NCBI RefSeq assembly: GCF_001544615.1
Contig: NZ_FCNV02000009.1
Coordinates: 175,497-239,496, forward strand
Length of the DNA stretch: 64,000 bases
Origin: Caballeronia concitans
Lineage (GTDB): Bacteria; Pseudomonadota; Gammaproteobacteria; Burkholderiales; Burkholderiaceae
Reading direction: 5' to 3'
The translations under genes were made by a program, and so were the position numbers. A model generated the notes under the pieces. The model was given only the letters and a program-made list of their open reading frames with translations, was not told the origin of the DNA and did not search any database. The stretch's first letter is position 1; each line of letters opens with the position of its first letter. Shown one piece after another: positions 25,991 through 36,367 of the stretch.

Positions 25991-27195
25991 GCGCGCAGGG
26001 AACGTCGGAAATCCGCTTTGCGTGGCGCGGCGTCGATTCCGAAGGCGCGCGCAAGAGCGGCAAGCTGATTGCCGCCGATGCCGCATCGGCGCGCGCGTCG
26101 CTGCGGCGCGACGGCGTGATCGTGCTCGAACTCGAAGCGCGGGGCGACGCGCCGCCAGCGAAAGCGTCGGCGGCGGATGTCGGCATCTTCACGCGCCAGC
26201 TCGCCGGCCTCCTGCGCGCGGGCCTGCCGCTCGCGGGTGCGCTGGAGATGCTCGGCAACGCGGGCGGGCGTGGCGGGCTGCCGCGCATCGTGCGCTCGCT
26301 CGCGCGCGACATCACGCGCGGCGTACCGTTTTCGGCGGCGCTCGCGTCTCATCCATCGGCGTTCGGCGCGCTGTATTGCCAGCTCGTCGCGGTCGGCGAG
26401 GTGGCGGGCGCGCTGCCCGCCGTGCTTGCCCGGCTCGCCGACGATCGCGAGCGCGCCAGCGCCCAGCGCGCGAAGCTGCGTGCCGCGCTGGCTTATCCGG
26501 TGATGGTGCTGCTGCTGTCGCTGGCGATCACGGCGGGACTTCTGATCGGCGTGGTGCCGACATTCAAGACGATCTTCGACGGGTTCGGCGCCGCGCTGCC
26601 CGCGCCGACGCGCTTCGTGCTCGCGTTGTCCGATGCGGTCGCGCGTCACGGCCTGCCGTTCGTGGCGGTGTGCGTCTGCGCGGGACTCGTCGGCGCGCGC
26701 TGGATCAGGCGATCCGCGGAAGCACGCGAGACCGCGGACCGCATCACGCTGAAGCTGCCCATCGTCGGCGCGCTTTTGCGCTCGCTCGCCGTCGCCCGAT
26801 GGAGCCGCGCGCTCGGCACGCTGCTAGCCGCCGGCACCCCGCTCTCGGACGCGTTCGACTCGCTCGCGCACGCGACCGGCAACCACGTCTTCGACCGCGC
26901 GACCGTGGATATCGCAGCGCGGCTGCGCAACGGCGAGCGGCTTGCTGCCGCGATGCGCGCGCTCGGCTGTTTCCCGCAGGACGTCGTGCAGCCGATTGCC
27001 GTCGCCGAGGAATCCGGCTCGCTCGACGCGATGCTGCTCGATCTCGCCGCGCTCGCCGATCGTCAGGTGGACGAACGCATCGGCGCATTCGCGAGCCTGT
27101 GCGAGCCGCTCGTCATCACGGTGCTGGGCGCGCTCGTGGGCGGCCTCGTCATCGCGATGTATCTTCCGATCATCCAGCTCGGCAACGTGGTGTAG
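25987..27195 (+). CDS. Type II secretion / type IV pilus inner membrane platform protein (GspF/PilC-like)
   Basis: A 402-residue polytopic protein with two T2SSF domains (about residues 60-185 and 265-390) and about three membrane helices, the platform on which the GspE-type ATPase drives pilus growth. FTRQLAGLLRAGLPLAGAL near residue 63 and VAEESGSLDAMLLDLA near 340 are family signatures. The start at 25987 is set by the ATGA overlap with the ATPase gene; the frame extends upstream only by chance. It is the second gene of an ATPase-platform-peptidase trio. Confidence 0.94.
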   Translation: MSAQGTSEIRFAWRGVDSEGARKSGKLIAADAASARASLRRDGVIVLELEARGDAPPAKASAADVGIFTRQLAGLLRAGLPLAGALEMLGNAGGRGGLPRIVRSLARDITRGVPFSAALASHPSAFGALYCQLVAVGEVAGALPAVLARLADDRERASAQRAKLRAALAYPVMVLLLSLAITAGLLIGVVPTFKTIFDGFGAALPAPTRFVLALSDAVARHGLPFVAVCVCAGLVGARWIRRSAEARETADRITLKLPIVGALLRSLAVARWSRALGTLLAAGTPLSDAFDSLAHATGNHVFDRATVDIAARLRNGERLAAAMRALGCFPQDVVQPIAVAEESGSLDAMLLDLAALADRQVDERIGAFASLCEPLVITVLGALVGGLVIAMYLPIIQLGNVV

Positions 27196-27225
27196 CATCG
27201 CGGGCCAAAGACATCCATCCATATC

Positions 27226-28155
27226 ATGCAGCTTCCGTTCGATCCGTCCGCCGCGCATCACGCGAGCGCCTATCTGGCGCCGTTCGCGGCGCTGCCCGTC
27301 GCCGCGCAGTACGCGTTCGCCGTCGTGTTCGGGCTCGTGATCGGCAGCTTCCTGACGGTCGTCGTGCATCGCTTGCCGGTCATGCTGGAACGCGCCTGGC
27401 GCGCGGAATTCGAAGCGGAGTTTCACCCTGATTCCGATAGCGCCGACGCCGCCAAACCGCCCGCCGACGCTTATCCCGCGCGCTTCAATCTCGCCGTGCC
27501 GCGCAGCGCCTGTCCGCATTGCGGGCATGTGCTGCGTGCGTGGGAGAACTTTCCGGTCGTGAGTTATGTCGCGCTGAGAGGCCGCTGTGCGCAATGCGGC
27601 GCGCGCGTGAGCCCGCGCTATCCGCTCATCGAATTGGCGACCGCCGCGCTCGCCGCGCTTTCGCTCTACGCCTACGGTCCGGACTGGCCCGCGCTCGCCG
27701 CGTTCGGACTCTGCGCGACCTTGCTGGCCGCGAGTCTCGTCGATTACGACACGCGCTATCTCCCCGACGTGCTGACGCTGCCATTGCTGTGGACGGGACT
27801 CATCGTCAATCTGGGCGAAGGCGGATTCGCGACGCTGCACGACGCGGTAGTCGGCGCGATCGCGGGCTATCTTTTCCTGTGGTGCGTGTACTGGCTCTTC
27901 AGGCTCGCGCGCGGCGTGGAAGGCATGGGCTATGGCGATTTCAAGCTGCTGGCCGCGATCGGCGCGTGGCTCGGCTGGGCGTCGCTCGCGCAAGTGGTCC
28001 TGATTTCGGCGGTGGCTGGCGCGGTCTTCGGTATCCTCGCGACGTGGCGCGGCCGCATGCGCTTCGAAGAGCCGTTGCCGTTCGGACCGTTCCTCGCGGC
28101 GGGCGGCGCGATCACGCTCTTCGTCGGCACGCCGCTTTACGCATTGTTCGGATGA
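27226..28155 (+). CDS. pilD: Prepilin peptidase / N-methyltransferase
   Basis: A 309-residue bifunctional membrane aspartic protease (GspO/PilD, A24 family) that cleaves the leader of type IV prepilins and methylates the new N-terminus. The N-terminal zinc site is C96, C99, C121 and C124 (CPHCG, CAQCG). The catalytic Asps are D173 ([11 protein letters not shown]) and D238 (GMGYGDFK). Multiple membrane helices follow. No pilin gene is nearby, so substrates must be encoded elsewhere. coaE starts 16 bp downstream. Confidence 0.95.
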   Translation: MQLPFDPSAAHHASAYLAPFAALPVAAQYAFAVVFGLVIGSFLTVVVHRLPVMLERAWRAEFEAEFHPDSDSADAAKPPADAYPARFNLAVPRSACPHCGHVLRAWENFPVVSYVALRGRCAQCGARVSPRYPLIELATAALAALSLYAYGPDWPALAAFGLCATLLAASLVDYDTRYLPDVLTLPLLWTGLIVNLGEGGFATLHDAVVGAIAGYLFLWCVYWLFRLARGVEGMGYGDFKLLAAIGAWLGWASLAQVVLISAVAGAVFGILATWRGRMRFEEPLPFGPFLAAGGAITLFVGTPLYALFG

Positions 28156-28171
28156 AAAGAAGGAGCAGCGG

Positions 28172-28774
28172 ATGTTCAGCATCGGGCTGACGGGCGGCAT
28201 CGGCAGCGGGAAGAGCACGGTCGCGGACCTGTTCGCGGCGCGCGGCGTGCCGCTCATCGATACGGACGTGATCGCGCATCAGATGACCGCGCCGGGCGGC
28301 CTCGCCATGCCGCTCATCGGAAGCGAATTCGGCAGCGCGTTCATCGCGCCGGACGGCTCGCTCGATCGCGCCAGGATGCGCGAACTCGTCTTCGCCGACG
28401 ACACCGCGAAAGCGCGTCTCGAAGCCATCCTGCATCCGTTGATTCGCGCGGAAACCGAGCGGCAACGGCACGCGGCGGGCGGTGCGTATCACATCGTCGT
28501 GGTGCCGCTATTGGTGGAATCGGGAAATTGGGCGTCGCGGGTGTCGCGCGTGCTGGTCGTGGATTGCCCCGTCGAGACGCAGATTGCACGCGTCATGCAG
28601 CGCAATGGCTTCTCGCGCGAGCAGGTGCTGGCGATCATCGCGAAGCAGGCATCGCGCGAAATGCGGCTCGCGGCAGCAGACGACGTCGTCCTCAACGACG
28701 ACATCGCCACGCTCGAAACGCTCGGTAGTCAGGTCGACGAACTGCACGCGCGCTATCTTCAGCTCGCACGCTGA
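28172..28774 (+). CDS. coaE: Dephospho-CoA kinase
   Basis: The last step of coenzyme A synthesis: ATP-dependent phosphorylation of the 3'-OH of dephospho-CoA. The P-loop GGIGSGKS is near residue 7 and the conserved DTDVIAHQ near 30. The 200-residue length is typical. The gene follows pilD closely with GAAGGAGCAGCGG before the ATG. The order pilB/C/D-coaE-zapD-yacG is common in beta- and gammaproteobacteria. Confidence 0.96.
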   Translation: MFSIGLTGGIGSGKSTVADLFAARGVPLIDTDVIAHQMTAPGGLAMPLIGSEFGSAFIAPDGSLDRARMRELVFADDTAKARLEAILHPLIRAETERQRHAAGGAYHIVVVPLLVESGNWASRVSRVLVVDCPVETQIARVMQRNGFSREQVLAIIAKQASREMRLAAADDVVLNDDIATLETLGSQVDELHARYLQLAR

Positions 28775-28932
28775 CGGCCGTGGAGCCGGAAACATCGAAA
28801 AAGTTGCAAATTTCGCTTGGAAAAGCCGTAAAAGCAGCGCGAATGGTGCCCGATTTGCTAGGGTTCGGATGCAGCATTAGAATGTGCTGACTTCCGCTCA
28901 TGGAAGCAACCGACCCACGCCGAGGCGAGCGC

Positions 28933-29688
28933 TTGATCCTTTACGAGTATCCCTTCAACGAGCGAATCCGGACGCTGCTGCGTCTCGAAGACTTGTTCGA
29001 GCGCTTCACGTTCTTCCTGACGCAGGAAGATCCCCGGGAGCATCACGTGGCGCTGACGACGCTCTTCGAAATCGCCGAAGTCGCGGGGCGCACGGATCTC
29101 AAAGCCGATCTGATGAAGGAACTGGAGCGGCAACGCCAGACGCTCGCGCCGTTTCGCGGCAATCCGGGCATCGAGCAGGAAGCGCTGGAAGCCGTGCTCG
29201 GCGAAATCGAGCAGACGCTCGCCGGGCTGGGCGACATGCACGGCAAGACCGGCCAGCATCTTGCGGACAACGAATGGCTCGCGAGCATCCGCAGCCGCAC
29301 GATCATCCCCGGCGGCACCTGCAAGTTCGACCTGCCCTCGTATTACGCCTGGCAGCAGTTGCCCGCCGAGCAGCGCCGTCAGGACATCGCCAGCTGGGTC
29401 ATGCCGATGCTCGCTTTGCGCGACGCGGCCGCCATCGTCCTCAGGCTCGCGCGCGAGTCGGGGCAGGCGTCGAAGGTCATGGCGATGCAGGGCAGCTATC
29501 AGCAGATGCTGTCAGGCCGCACGTACCAGCTCATGCAGGTGCGCGTGTCGCCCGAAGTGCGCGTCATTCCGGAAGCGAGCGCCAACAAGTACATGCTGTG
29601 GGTGCGCTTCACCGTGCAGGACGGTGACCTGAAACCGCGCGCCGTCGATGTCGACGTCCCGTTTCATCTGACGCTTTGCAGTCTTTGA
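28933..29688 (+). CDS. zapD: Cell division protein ZapD
   Basis: ZapD (YacF), 251 residues, bundles FtsZ filaments and supports Z-ring assembly. The [20 protein letters not shown] start and the [12 protein letters not shown] block (near residue 133) are family hallmarks. I place the start at TTG 28933, because GAGG lies seven bases upstream and Burkholderia homologues begin with [10 protein letters not shown]. The ATG at 28900 would add 11 non-conserved residues and lacks a ribosome site. Its target FtsZ is encoded at 38.3 kb. Confidence 0.92.
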   Translation: MILYEYPFNERIRTLLRLEDLFERFTFFLTQEDPREHHVALTTLFEIAEVAGRTDLKADLMKELERQRQTLAPFRGNPGIEQEALEAVLGEIEQTLAGLGDMHGKTGQHLADNEWLASIRSRTIIPGGTCKFDLPSYYAWQQLPAEQRRQDIASWVMPMLALRDAAAIVLRLARESGQASKVMAMQGSYQQMLSGRTYQLMQVRVSPEVRVIPEASANKYMLWVRFTVQDGDLKPRAVDVDVPFHLTLCSL

Positions 29689-29757
29689 AGCGGGCGATTC
29701 GTCCTTATATGATCGACTGTTGATCAACGCCGGCTCAATTCGTCACGCCTCACCGTC

Positions 29758-29949
29758 ATGACCACTGTCGTCAAATGTCCGACCTGCGCCAAGGAAGTGC
29801 GCTGGGTCCCGGAAAACCGCTTTCGCCCGTTCTGCTCGGAGCGCTGCAAGCAGATCGATCTCGGCGCCTGGGCGACCGAGAAATACAAGATCGCGGGTAA
29901 CTCGCAGGAAACGCCGCCGGACGACGACTCGCACGGCGGCCTGAACTAA
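29758..29949 (+). CDS. yacG: DNA gyrase inhibitor YacG (zinc-binding)
   Basis: A 63-residue zinc protein that binds GyrB and inhibits gyrase in E. coli. Zinc ligands are visible as CPTC (residues 8-11) and CSERC (near 26-30), followed by the signature [12 protein letters not shown]. It is the last gene of the coaE-zapD-yacG group and converges on the mutT-like gene, with six bases between stop codons and no clear terminator. Confidence 0.95.
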   Translation: MTTVVKCPTCAKEVRWVPENRFRPFCSERCKQIDLGAWATEKYKIAGNSQETPPDDDSHGGLN

Positions 29950-29955
29950 ACTCGC

Positions 29956-30396
29956 CTACTGCTCCGCTTCCGCCGCAAGCCATGCCAGCACGGGAATCGC
30001 GGCGGGCAGAAGCGGCGCGACTTCCACCGGAAGCGCCTGCCACGCGATAGCCTGTCCTTCGCGGCCTAGCGGCGTGCCGGTCCAGCCAGTTACCTTGCAG
30101 AAGAAAAGACGCACGTACGCATGCGGGTAATCGTGCTCGAGCGTCCGCCAGACTTCGCACGCGTTCACGTCGATGCCCAGTTCTTCGTGCAATTCACGCG
30201 CGAGCGCCGCTTCGACGCTCTCTCCCGCTTCCAGCTTGCCGCCCGGAAACTCCCAGTAGCCCTCGTACGGCTTGCCGTCGGGCCGCTGCGCCAGCAGATA
30301 GCGGCCATCCGGCTGCACCATCACGCCGACGGCCACTTCGGTCACCTTGCGGCCATCGGGTGCGACATCGCGTCGCATATCCGTCGTGGCGCTCAT
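29956..30396 (-). CDS. Nudix hydrolase, MutT-like (8-oxo-dGTP diphosphatase)
   Basis: A 146-residue Nudix protein. The Nudix box spans G52-I75, with catalytic E68, E71 and E72 (ARELHEELGI), and the PYEGYWEFPGGK lead-in typical of MutT, which removes 8-oxo-dGTP from the nucleotide pool. The start at 30396 overlaps the stop of the DUF815 gene by ATGA. The position next to secA/argJ matches mutT in other betaproteobacteria, so the MutT assignment is likely but not certain. Confidence 0.9.
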   Translation of the reverse strand: MSATTDMRRDVAPDGRKVTEVAVGVMVQPDGRYLLAQRPDGKPYEGYWEFPGGKLEAGESVEAALARELHEELGIDVNACEVWRTLEHDYPHAYVRLFFCKVTGWTGTPLGREGQAIAWQALPVEVAPLLPAAIPVLAWLAAEAEQ

Positions 30397-31262
30397 TGCT
30401 TGCGGCCCGACCAGTCGCGCGCGAACTGCCACGCCACGCGCCCCGAGCGCGAACCGCGTTCGAGCGCCCACACGAGCGCATCGCCACGAGCGGATTCGAT
30501 TTCGGCGGCATCGACGCCGAAGTGACGGAGCCAGTGCCCGACGATCGTCAGATAGTCGTCCTGCTTGAACGGATAGAAGCTGACCCACAGCCCGAAACGC
30601 TCCGATAGCGAAATCTTCTCTTCGACGACTTCGCCCGGGTGAATCTCGCCATCGGGCATGTGCTTGTACGTCTCGTTGTCGCTCATGTACTCGGGCAACA
30701 GATGACGGCGATTCGACGTCGCGTAGATCAGCACGTTGTCCGACTGCGCGGCGACGGACCCGTCGAGCGCCACCTTCAGCGCCTTGTAACCCGATTCGCC
30801 TTCCTCGAACGAGAGATCGTCGCAGAACACGATGAAGCGCTCGGGCCGCATCGAGATCAGATCGACGATATCGCCGAGATCGTGCAGATCGTCCTTGTCG
30901 ACTTCGATCAGGCGCAGGCCGTCCTTCGCGTAGGCGTTCAGGCACGCCTTGATGAGCGACGACTTGCCCGTGCCGCGCGCGCCCGTCAGCAACACGTTGT
31001 TCGCGGGCAGCTTGTTCACGAACTGCCGCGTGTTCTGTTCGATCAGCCCTTTCTGGCGATCGATGTTCTGCAGATCATCGAGCGAAATATGCGAGATAGA
31101 CGGCACCGGTTGCAGAAAGCCGCGCCCCTGGCGCTTGCGCCAGCGGAACGCCACCGCGGATTGCCAGTCGATGTCGGGCGCCGCCGGCGGCAGCATGCCT
31201 TCGATGCGCGCCAGCACCGCTTCGGCGCGCGTGAGAAATTGTTCGAGTTTGTCCATGTCCAT
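30393..31262 (-). CDS. DUF815 family AAA-type ATP-binding protein
   Basis: A protein of about 289 residues with a P-loop NTPase fold. Walker A TGARGTGKS is at residues 93-101 and a Walker-B-like VFCDDLSFEE lies near 155; SNRRHLLPE near 200 is the conserved DUF815 sensor region. The function is unknown. Two in-frame ATGs, at 31262 and 31256, are possible starts and neither has a good ribosome site; homologues begin MDKLEQFL, favouring 31256. The longer frame to 31625 overlaps argJ and is not conserved. Confidence 0.88.
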   Translation of the reverse strand: MDMDKLEQFLTRAEAVLARIEGMLPPAAPDIDWQSAVAFRWRKRQGRGFLQPVPSISHISLDDLQNIDRQKGLIEQNTRQFVNKLPANNVLLTGARGTGKSSLIKACLNAYAKDGLRLIEVDKDDLHDLGDIVDLISMRPERFIVFCDDLSFEEGESGYKALKVALDGSVAAQSDNVLIYATSNRRHLLPEYMSDNETYKHMPDGEIHPGEVVEEKISLSERFGLWVSFYPFKQDDYLTIVGHWLRHFGVDAAEIESARGDALVWALERGSRSGRVAWQFARDWSGRKQ

Positions 31263-31288
31263 TTCTTTGCGCGCCGGTCGAGCGCGCG

Positions 31289-32530
31289 TTACGAGCGGTA
31301 ATCGGCGTTGATGCTGACGTAATCGTGCGAAAGGTCGCACGTCCAGACGGTTGCTTCCGCGCTGCCACGTCCGAGCTTCACGCGGATCGCGATTTCGCTC
31401 TTCTTCATCACGCGCTGGCCGTCTTCTTCGCGGTAGTCGGGGTTGCGGCCGCCCGCCTTCGCGACGAGCACGTCGTCGAGATAAAGATCGATCTTGCCGA
31501 CGTCGAGATCCGTCACGCCCGCATAGCCGATGGCGGCAAGAATGCGGCCGAGGTTCGGATCGGACGCATAAAACGCGGTCTTCACGAGCGGCGAATGGCC
31601 GATCGCGTAGGCAATCTGCCTGCATTCAGCAACATCCTTGCCGCCTTCGACCGTGACCGTCATGAACTTGGTCGCGCCTTCGCCGTCGCGCACGATCAGT
31701 TGAGCGAGTTCTTGCGCCACGGCCGTGACCGCGTCGCGCAGGGCGGCGTACGCGGGCGAATCCGTCGACGTGATCGCGGGCAGGCTCGATTTGCCCGACG
31801 CAATGAGGATGAACGAATCGTTCGTGGACGTATCGCCGTCGATCGTGATGCAGTTGAACGAGCGATCCGCCACGTGCTTCACGAGCGCGTCGAGCACGGG
31901 CTGCGCGACAGCGGCATCGAAGGCGAGGAAGCCGAGCATCGTCGCCATGTTCGGCTTGATCATGCCCGCGCCCTTGCTGATGCCGGACAGCGTGACCGTG
32001 TGGCCGTCGATCTGCACTTGCCGCGACGACGCCTTCGGCAGCGTGTCCGTCGTCATGATGGCTTGCGCAGCATCGAACCAGTGCGCCGGCTGCTGATTCG
32101 CGAGCGCGGCGGGCAGGCCCGCCTTCAGGCGATCGATCGGCAGCGGCTCCAGAATCACGCCGGTCGAGAACGGCAGAATCTGCTGCGCATCGAGGCCCGT
32201 GAGGCGCGCCAATTCCGCGCAGGTCTCTCGCGCGTGGGCCATGCCCGGCTCGCCCGTGCCCGCGTTCGCGTTGCCGGTGTTGACCACGAGCGCGCGAATG
32301 CCCTTGCCACCCGCGCGCACGGCATCGAGATGCTCGCGGCACACGGTCACCGGCGCCGCGCAGAAGCGGTTCTGCGTGAACACGCCCGCGACGGTCGCGC
32401 TTTCATCGACGCGAATCACGAGCACATCCTTGCGATTGGGCTTGCGAATATTCGCTTCGGCCCAGCCTAGCGTGACGCCGGCGACGGGATGTAGCGCGGC
32501 GGGATCGATCGAAGGGAAGTTGACAGCCAT
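31289..32530 (-). CDS. argJ: Bifunctional ornithine acetyltransferase / N-acetylglutamate synthase
   Basis: ArgJ, 413 residues, transfers acetyl between N-acetylornithine and glutamate in the cyclic arginine pathway. It cuts itself at A196-T197 (NMATMLGF), freeing Thr as nucleophile; the [14 protein letters not shown] motif is intact. [14 protein letters not shown] near residue 80 forms the oxyanion region. The start at 32530 (MAVNFPSI) is conserved. It lies between secA and the DUF815 gene. Confidence 0.96.
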   Translation of the reverse strand: MAVNFPSIDPAALHPVAGVTLGWAEANIRKPNRKDVLVIRVDESATVAGVFTQNRFCAAPVTVCREHLDAVRAGGKGIRALVVNTGNANAGTGEPGMAHARETCAELARLTGLDAQQILPFSTGVILEPLPIDRLKAGLPAALANQQPAHWFDAAQAIMTTDTLPKASSRQVQIDGHTVTLSGISKGAGMIKPNMATMLGFLAFDAAVAQPVLDALVKHVADRSFNCITIDGDTSTNDSFILIASGKSSLPAITSTDSPAYAALRDAVTAVAQELAQLIVRDGEGATKFMTVTVEGGKDVAECRQIAYAIGHSPLVKTAFYASDPNLGRILAAIGYAGVTDLDVGKIDLYLDDVLVAKAGGRNPDYREEDGQRVMKKSEIAIRVKLGRGSAEATVWTCDLSHDYVSINADYRS

Positions 32531-32663
32531 GTTCGCGACTCGCTGAAGGTGGCGAGTGCCGGCCCGATGCGCCGGCACGCTGTGGAAGACTGACGCCGCT
32601 CCGTAATTCGGGCGGCGCCGTGAAACGCTCGGGCGCGCAGCGCGGCCCTCGGTGAGACCTGCA

Positions 32664-32695
32664 AAGACAAACGACGCATCGCTGCGTCGCTTGTC
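32664..32695 (-). terminator. Likely terminator of secA
   Basis: GACAA-CGACGCA pairs with TGCGTCG-TTGTC around a TCGC loop with one A-C mismatch. On the minus strand the hairpin is followed by TTTGC, a modest T-tract. It lies about 20 bp after the secA stop. Confidence 0.6.
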
Positions 32696-32716
32696 CGTTC
32701 GTCGATCAGAAAGCTC

Positions 32717-35536
32717 TTAGGCGAGCTTGCCGTGACAGTTCTTGTACTTCTTCCCGCTGCCGCACGGGCACGGGTCGTTGCGTCCGACCTTCGGCACTTC
32801 ATCGGACGGGCGCGTGGCGACGGTGATGTCGTCGTTCGTGGCCATTGCCTGGCTGACCATCTGCGCCGTGGCGGTCGCGGCGGCTGCCGCTGCGGGCGTG
32901 GCCGTCGGCGCGGCGGGGGCGCTGTAGTCCGCGTGCGTGAACGACACGTTCTCCAGATGGCTGCCCTTCTCTTCGTACTGCTCGGCGGCTTCTTCCAGCT
33001 GCTCAGGCGACTGGATCTGCACGTTCATCACGACGCGCGTGACTTCCTGCTTCACGGCATCGAGCATGGCGGCGAAGAGCTCGAACGCTTCGCGCTTGTA
33101 TTCCTGCTTCGGATTCTTCTGCGCATAGCCGCGCAGATGGATGCCCTGACGCAGATGATCGAGCGCCGCAAGATGCTCGCGCCAGCGGCTGTCGAGCGTC
33201 TGCAGCATGATCGAGCGCTCGAACGCGCTGAACGATTCGCGGCCCACGAGCGCGACCTTCGCTTCGTACGCTTCGTCGGCGGCGGAGAGCACGGCTTCGC
33301 AGATTTCCTCGGCGTCGATCGAATTCGACTCGTTGATCATCTCCTGAATGGCGAGGTCCAGCGACCATTCGTTGCGCAGCACTTCTTCCAGCTCGGGCGC
33401 GTCCCACTGCTCTTCGATGCTGCCCGCCGGAATGAACGTGCGCACGAGATCGGTGATGACGCTGTGGCGCATCGCGGCGATGGTTTCCTGCACGTCGTGC
33501 GCTTCGAGCAGTTCGTTGCGCTGCTGATAGATCACGCGGCGCTGATCGTTCGAGACGTCGTCGTATTCGAGCAGTTGCTTGCGGATATCGAAGTTGCGCG
33601 CTTCGACCTTGCGCTGCGCGCCTTCGATCGAACGCGTGACCATGCCCGCTTCGATCGGCTCGCCTTCCGGCATCTTCAGGCGATCCATGATCGCGCGCAC
33701 GCGGTCGCCCGCGAAGATGCGCAGAAGAGGATCGTCCAGCGAGAGATAGAAGCGCGACGAGCCCGGATCGCCCTGACGGCCCGCGCGGCCGCGCAGCTGA
33801 TTGTCGATACGGCGCGATTCGTGGCGCTCGGTACCGATGATATGCAGCCCGCCCGCCGCCTTCACGTGGTCGTGCAGCGCCTGCCATTCGTCGTGCAGCT
33901 TCTGGATGCGCGCCGCTTTTTCGTCCTCGGGAATCGAAAGATCCGCCTCGATGAACGACGCCTGCTTCTCGACGTTGCCGCCGAGCACGATGTCCGTGCC
34001 GCGGCCCGCCATGTTCGTCGCGATGGTCACGACGCCCGGCCGCCCGGCTTCCGCGACGATGGCCGCTTCACGCGCGTGCTGCTTCGCGTTGAGCACCTCG
34101 TGCTTGACACCCTGCTGGCTCAGCAGGCCGGACAGCAGCTCCGACGCTTCGATCGACGTGGTGCCGACAAGCGTGGGCTGCCCGCGCTCGACGCAGTCGC
34201 GGATGTCGCGAATGACCGCGTCGTAACGTTCCTTCGACGTCTTGTAGATCTGATCCTGCTTGTCGACGCGCTTCGGCGGACGGTTCGTCGGAATCACGAC
34301 CGTTTCGAGGCCGTAAATTTCCTGGAACTCGTAGGCTTCCGTATCCGCCGTGCCGGTCATGCCGGACAGCTTCGCGTACATGCGGAAGTAGTTCTGCAGC
34401 GTGATCGAGGCGAGCGTCTGGTTCTCGGCCTGAATCTGAACGTGTTCCTTCGCTTCGACGGCCTGATGCAAGCCGTCGGACCAGCGGCGGCCGGTCATCA
34501 TGCGGCCCGTGAATTCGTCGACGATCACGACTTCGCCGTTCTGCACCACGTAATGCTGATCGCGATGGAAAAGCGTATGCGCGCGCAGGGCGGCATAGAT
34601 GTGATGCATCAGCGTGATGTTCTGCGGCGCGTAGAGACTTTCGCCCTCGCCGATCAGGCCCCACTCGGCGAGCAGACGCTCCGCCTTTTCGTGGCCCGAT
34701 TCGGTCAGGAACACCTGACGCGCTTTCTCATCGAGCGTGTAGTCGCCCGGCTTTTCGACGCCCGTGCCGTCCGCCTTCTCCTCGCCGATCTGCAGTTCGA
34801 GCAGCGGCGGCAGCGCGTTCATGCGCACGTAGAGGTCGGTGTGATCTTCGGCCTGACCGGAGATGATGAGCGGCGTACGCGCTTCGTCGATGAGAATCGA
34901 GTCCACTTCGTCGACGATCGCGAAATTGAGCGGCCGCTGCACGCGCGCATTGGTCTCGTAGACCATGTTGTCGCGCAGATAGTCGAAGCCGAATTCGTTG
35001 TTCGTGCCGTACGTGATGTCCGCCGCGTAGGCTTCCTGCTTCTGCCCGTGCTGCATCTGCGACAAATTCACGCCGCAGGAAAGCCCGAGGAAGTTGTAAA
35101 GGCGCGCCATCCATTCGGCGTCGCGCTGCGCGAGGTAGTCGTTCACCGTCACGACGTGCACGCCGCGGCCCGACAACGCGTTCAGATACGCAGCGAGCGT
35201 GGCGACGAGCGTCTTGCCCTCGCCCGTGCGCATTTCGGCGATCTTGCCGTAGTGCAGGACCATGCCGCCGATCAACTGGACGTCGAAATGGCGCATTTTC
35301 AGGACGCGCCGGCTCGCTTCGCGACAGACGGCGAACGCTTCCGGGAGAATCACGTCGAGCGACTCACCGCCGGCGACGCGCTTGCGGAACTCGTCCGTCT
35401 TCGCGCGCAACTGATCGTCCGAGTACTTCTCGACGGTCGGCTCGAGGGCATTGATCGCCGCAACGGTCTTTTGGTACTGCTTGACCAGCCGCTGATTGCG
35501 GCTGCCAAAAATCTTCTGAAGGAAACCGGTCGTCAT
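32717..35536 (-). CDS. secA: Preprotein translocase ATPase SecA
   Basis: The 939-residue motor of the Sec pathway, pushing unfolded preproteins through SecYEG. Walker A MRTGEGKT is at 102-109 and the DEAD-like [15 protein letters not shown] near 210. The helicase, preprotein cross-linking and scaffold domains are complete. The C-terminal SEC-C zinc motif (C923, C925, C934, H935) for SecB binding is present. The start at 35536 ([14 protein letters not shown]) is the family start. It is divergent from the DUF721 gene. Confidence 0.98.
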   Translation of the reverse strand: MTTGFLQKIFGSRNQRLVKQYQKTVAAINALEPTVEKYSDDQLRAKTDEFRKRVAGGESLDVILPEAFAVCREASRRVLKMRHFDVQLIGGMVLHYGKIAEMRTGEGKTLVATLAAYLNALSGRGVHVVTVNDYLAQRDAEWMARLYNFLGLSCGVNLSQMQHGQKQEAYAADITYGTNNEFGFDYLRDNMVYETNARVQRPLNFAIVDEVDSILIDEARTPLIISGQAEDHTDLYVRMNALPPLLELQIGEEKADGTGVEKPGDYTLDEKARQVFLTESGHEKAERLLAEWGLIGEGESLYAPQNITLMHHIYAALRAHTLFHRDQHYVVQNGEVVIVDEFTGRMMTGRRWSDGLHQAVEAKEHVQIQAENQTLASITLQNYFRMYAKLSGMTGTADTEAYEFQEIYGLETVVIPTNRPPKRVDKQDQIYKTSKERYDAVIRDIRDCVERGQPTLVGTTSIEASELLSGLLSQQGVKHEVLNAKQHAREAAIVAEAGRPGVVTIATNMAGRGTDIVLGGNVEKQASFIEADLSIPEDEKAARIQKLHDEWQALHDHVKAAGGLHIIGTERHESRRIDNQLRGRAGRQGDPGSSRFYLSLDDPLLRIFAGDRVRAIMDRLKMPEGEPIEAGMVTRSIEGAQRKVEARNFDIRKQLLEYDDVSNDQRRVIYQQRNELLEAHDVQETIAAMRHSVITDLVRTFIPAGSIEEQWDAPELEEVLRNEWSLDLAIQEMINESNSIDAEEICEAVLSAADEAYEAKVALVGRESFSAFERSIMLQTLDSRWREHLAALDHLRQGIHLRGYAQKNPKQEYKREAFELFAAMLDAVKQEVTRVVMNVQIQSPEQLEEAAEQYEEKGSHLENVSFTHADYSAPAAPTATPAAAAAATATAQMVSQAMATNDDITVATRPSDEVPKVGRNDPCPCGSGKKYKNCHGKLA

Positions 35537-35823
35537 CGGATCAGTGTCTGCGTCGCGGCTTCGGACGGACGGCAGCGTCTGCTGCGTCCGGGTGCGGAAA
35601 ACCTCGGCGACTTAAGTCCATTGGGTGAAATTCGAATCGGGAATTTTAGCACGCGAGTCAAGTAGATCTTGCGTCGGCGTGGCCTGGCGGGCGTCGGTGG
35701 AACGCGACAGTCAACCGCTTGAAAGCCGGGCCGCGCGGGCGTCGGAACAAGGCGTCCGCGCGTGCCGGGCGGCGGGCTCGCGGTACAATCGAGGTGTCGC
35801 ATCAGGCGTCCGTCGATCAAAGA

Positions 35824-36318
35824 ATGAGCCGTTTTTCTACAAATTCAAGGTACGCGCCGCAGCGCTTCGATCCGCGCCGGCCGCAAGCCATAGCCGACGT
35901 GCTGGATCGGACGGATGCGTTTCGCGCATTGCGCGCGGGCGTCGAGCAAATGGCGGCGCTTCAGCGCGACCTCACCGCGCTTTTACCCGACTATCTCGCG
36001 TCGAACGTCGAACCGGGCTTCATCAAGGATGGCGTGCTGGCGCTCTTCGCTGCGCACAACGCGTTGGCGGCGCGTTTGCGGCATATCGAGCCGCGTCTGC
36101 TAGCCGATCTGCAACAGCGCGGCTGGGCCGTCGATTCGCTGAAAATCCGCGTGCGTCCGCAAGCCGTCAAGGAAACCGCGCCGCCGAAGCAGGCGCGCAT
36201 GTCGGCGGCGGGCGCGTCGGCGTTGCACGATCTGGCGGAAACGCTGGCGCCGTCGCCGTTGCAGGAAGCGCTCGCGCGCATGGCCGCGCGTCATCAGGGG
36301 CGCGGGCAAAAAAAATGA
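35824..36318 (+). CDS. DUF721 family protein (DciA-like)
   Basis: A 164-residue protein carrying a DUF721 domain. Such proteins include DciA, which helps load the replicative helicase DnaB in bacteria lacking DnaC. The core ALRAGVEQMAALQRDL followed by LLPDYLASNV is near residues 35-60. The start at 35824 (MSRFSTNS) is used because the upstream frame has no ribosome site; a TACAAT -10-like element lies at 35784-35789. The stop codon and the last two Lys codons form part of the lpxC terminator on the other strand. Confidence 0.85.
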   Translation: MSRFSTNSRYAPQRFDPRRPQAIADVLDRTDAFRALRAGVEQMAALQRDLTALLPDYLASNVEPGFIKDGVLALFAAHNALAARLRHIEPRLLADLQQRGWAVDSLKIRVRPQAVKETAPPKQARMSAAGASALHDLAETLAPSPLQEALARMAARHQGRGQKK

Positions 36319-36340
36319 GCGGCGCTTTCGCTGCCGCTCA
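36308..36340 (-). terminator. Rho-independent terminator of lpxC, embedded in the DUF721 gene end
   Basis: TGAGCGGC (36316-36323) pairs with GCCGCTCA (36333-36340) around a 9-nt loop. On the minus strand it is followed by eight Ts (36315-36308). The T-run is the complement of the last two Lys codons of the convergent gene, and the stem includes its TGA stop. Confidence 0.88.
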
Positions 36341-36367
36341 CTTCACTTCTTTGGTCTTTGCCGAAGG

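Noticed and set aside
32732-35665. A 977-codon plus-strand open frame opposite secA
   Set aside because: Same cause: antisense shadow of a GC-rich gene, with no ribosome site or protein family.
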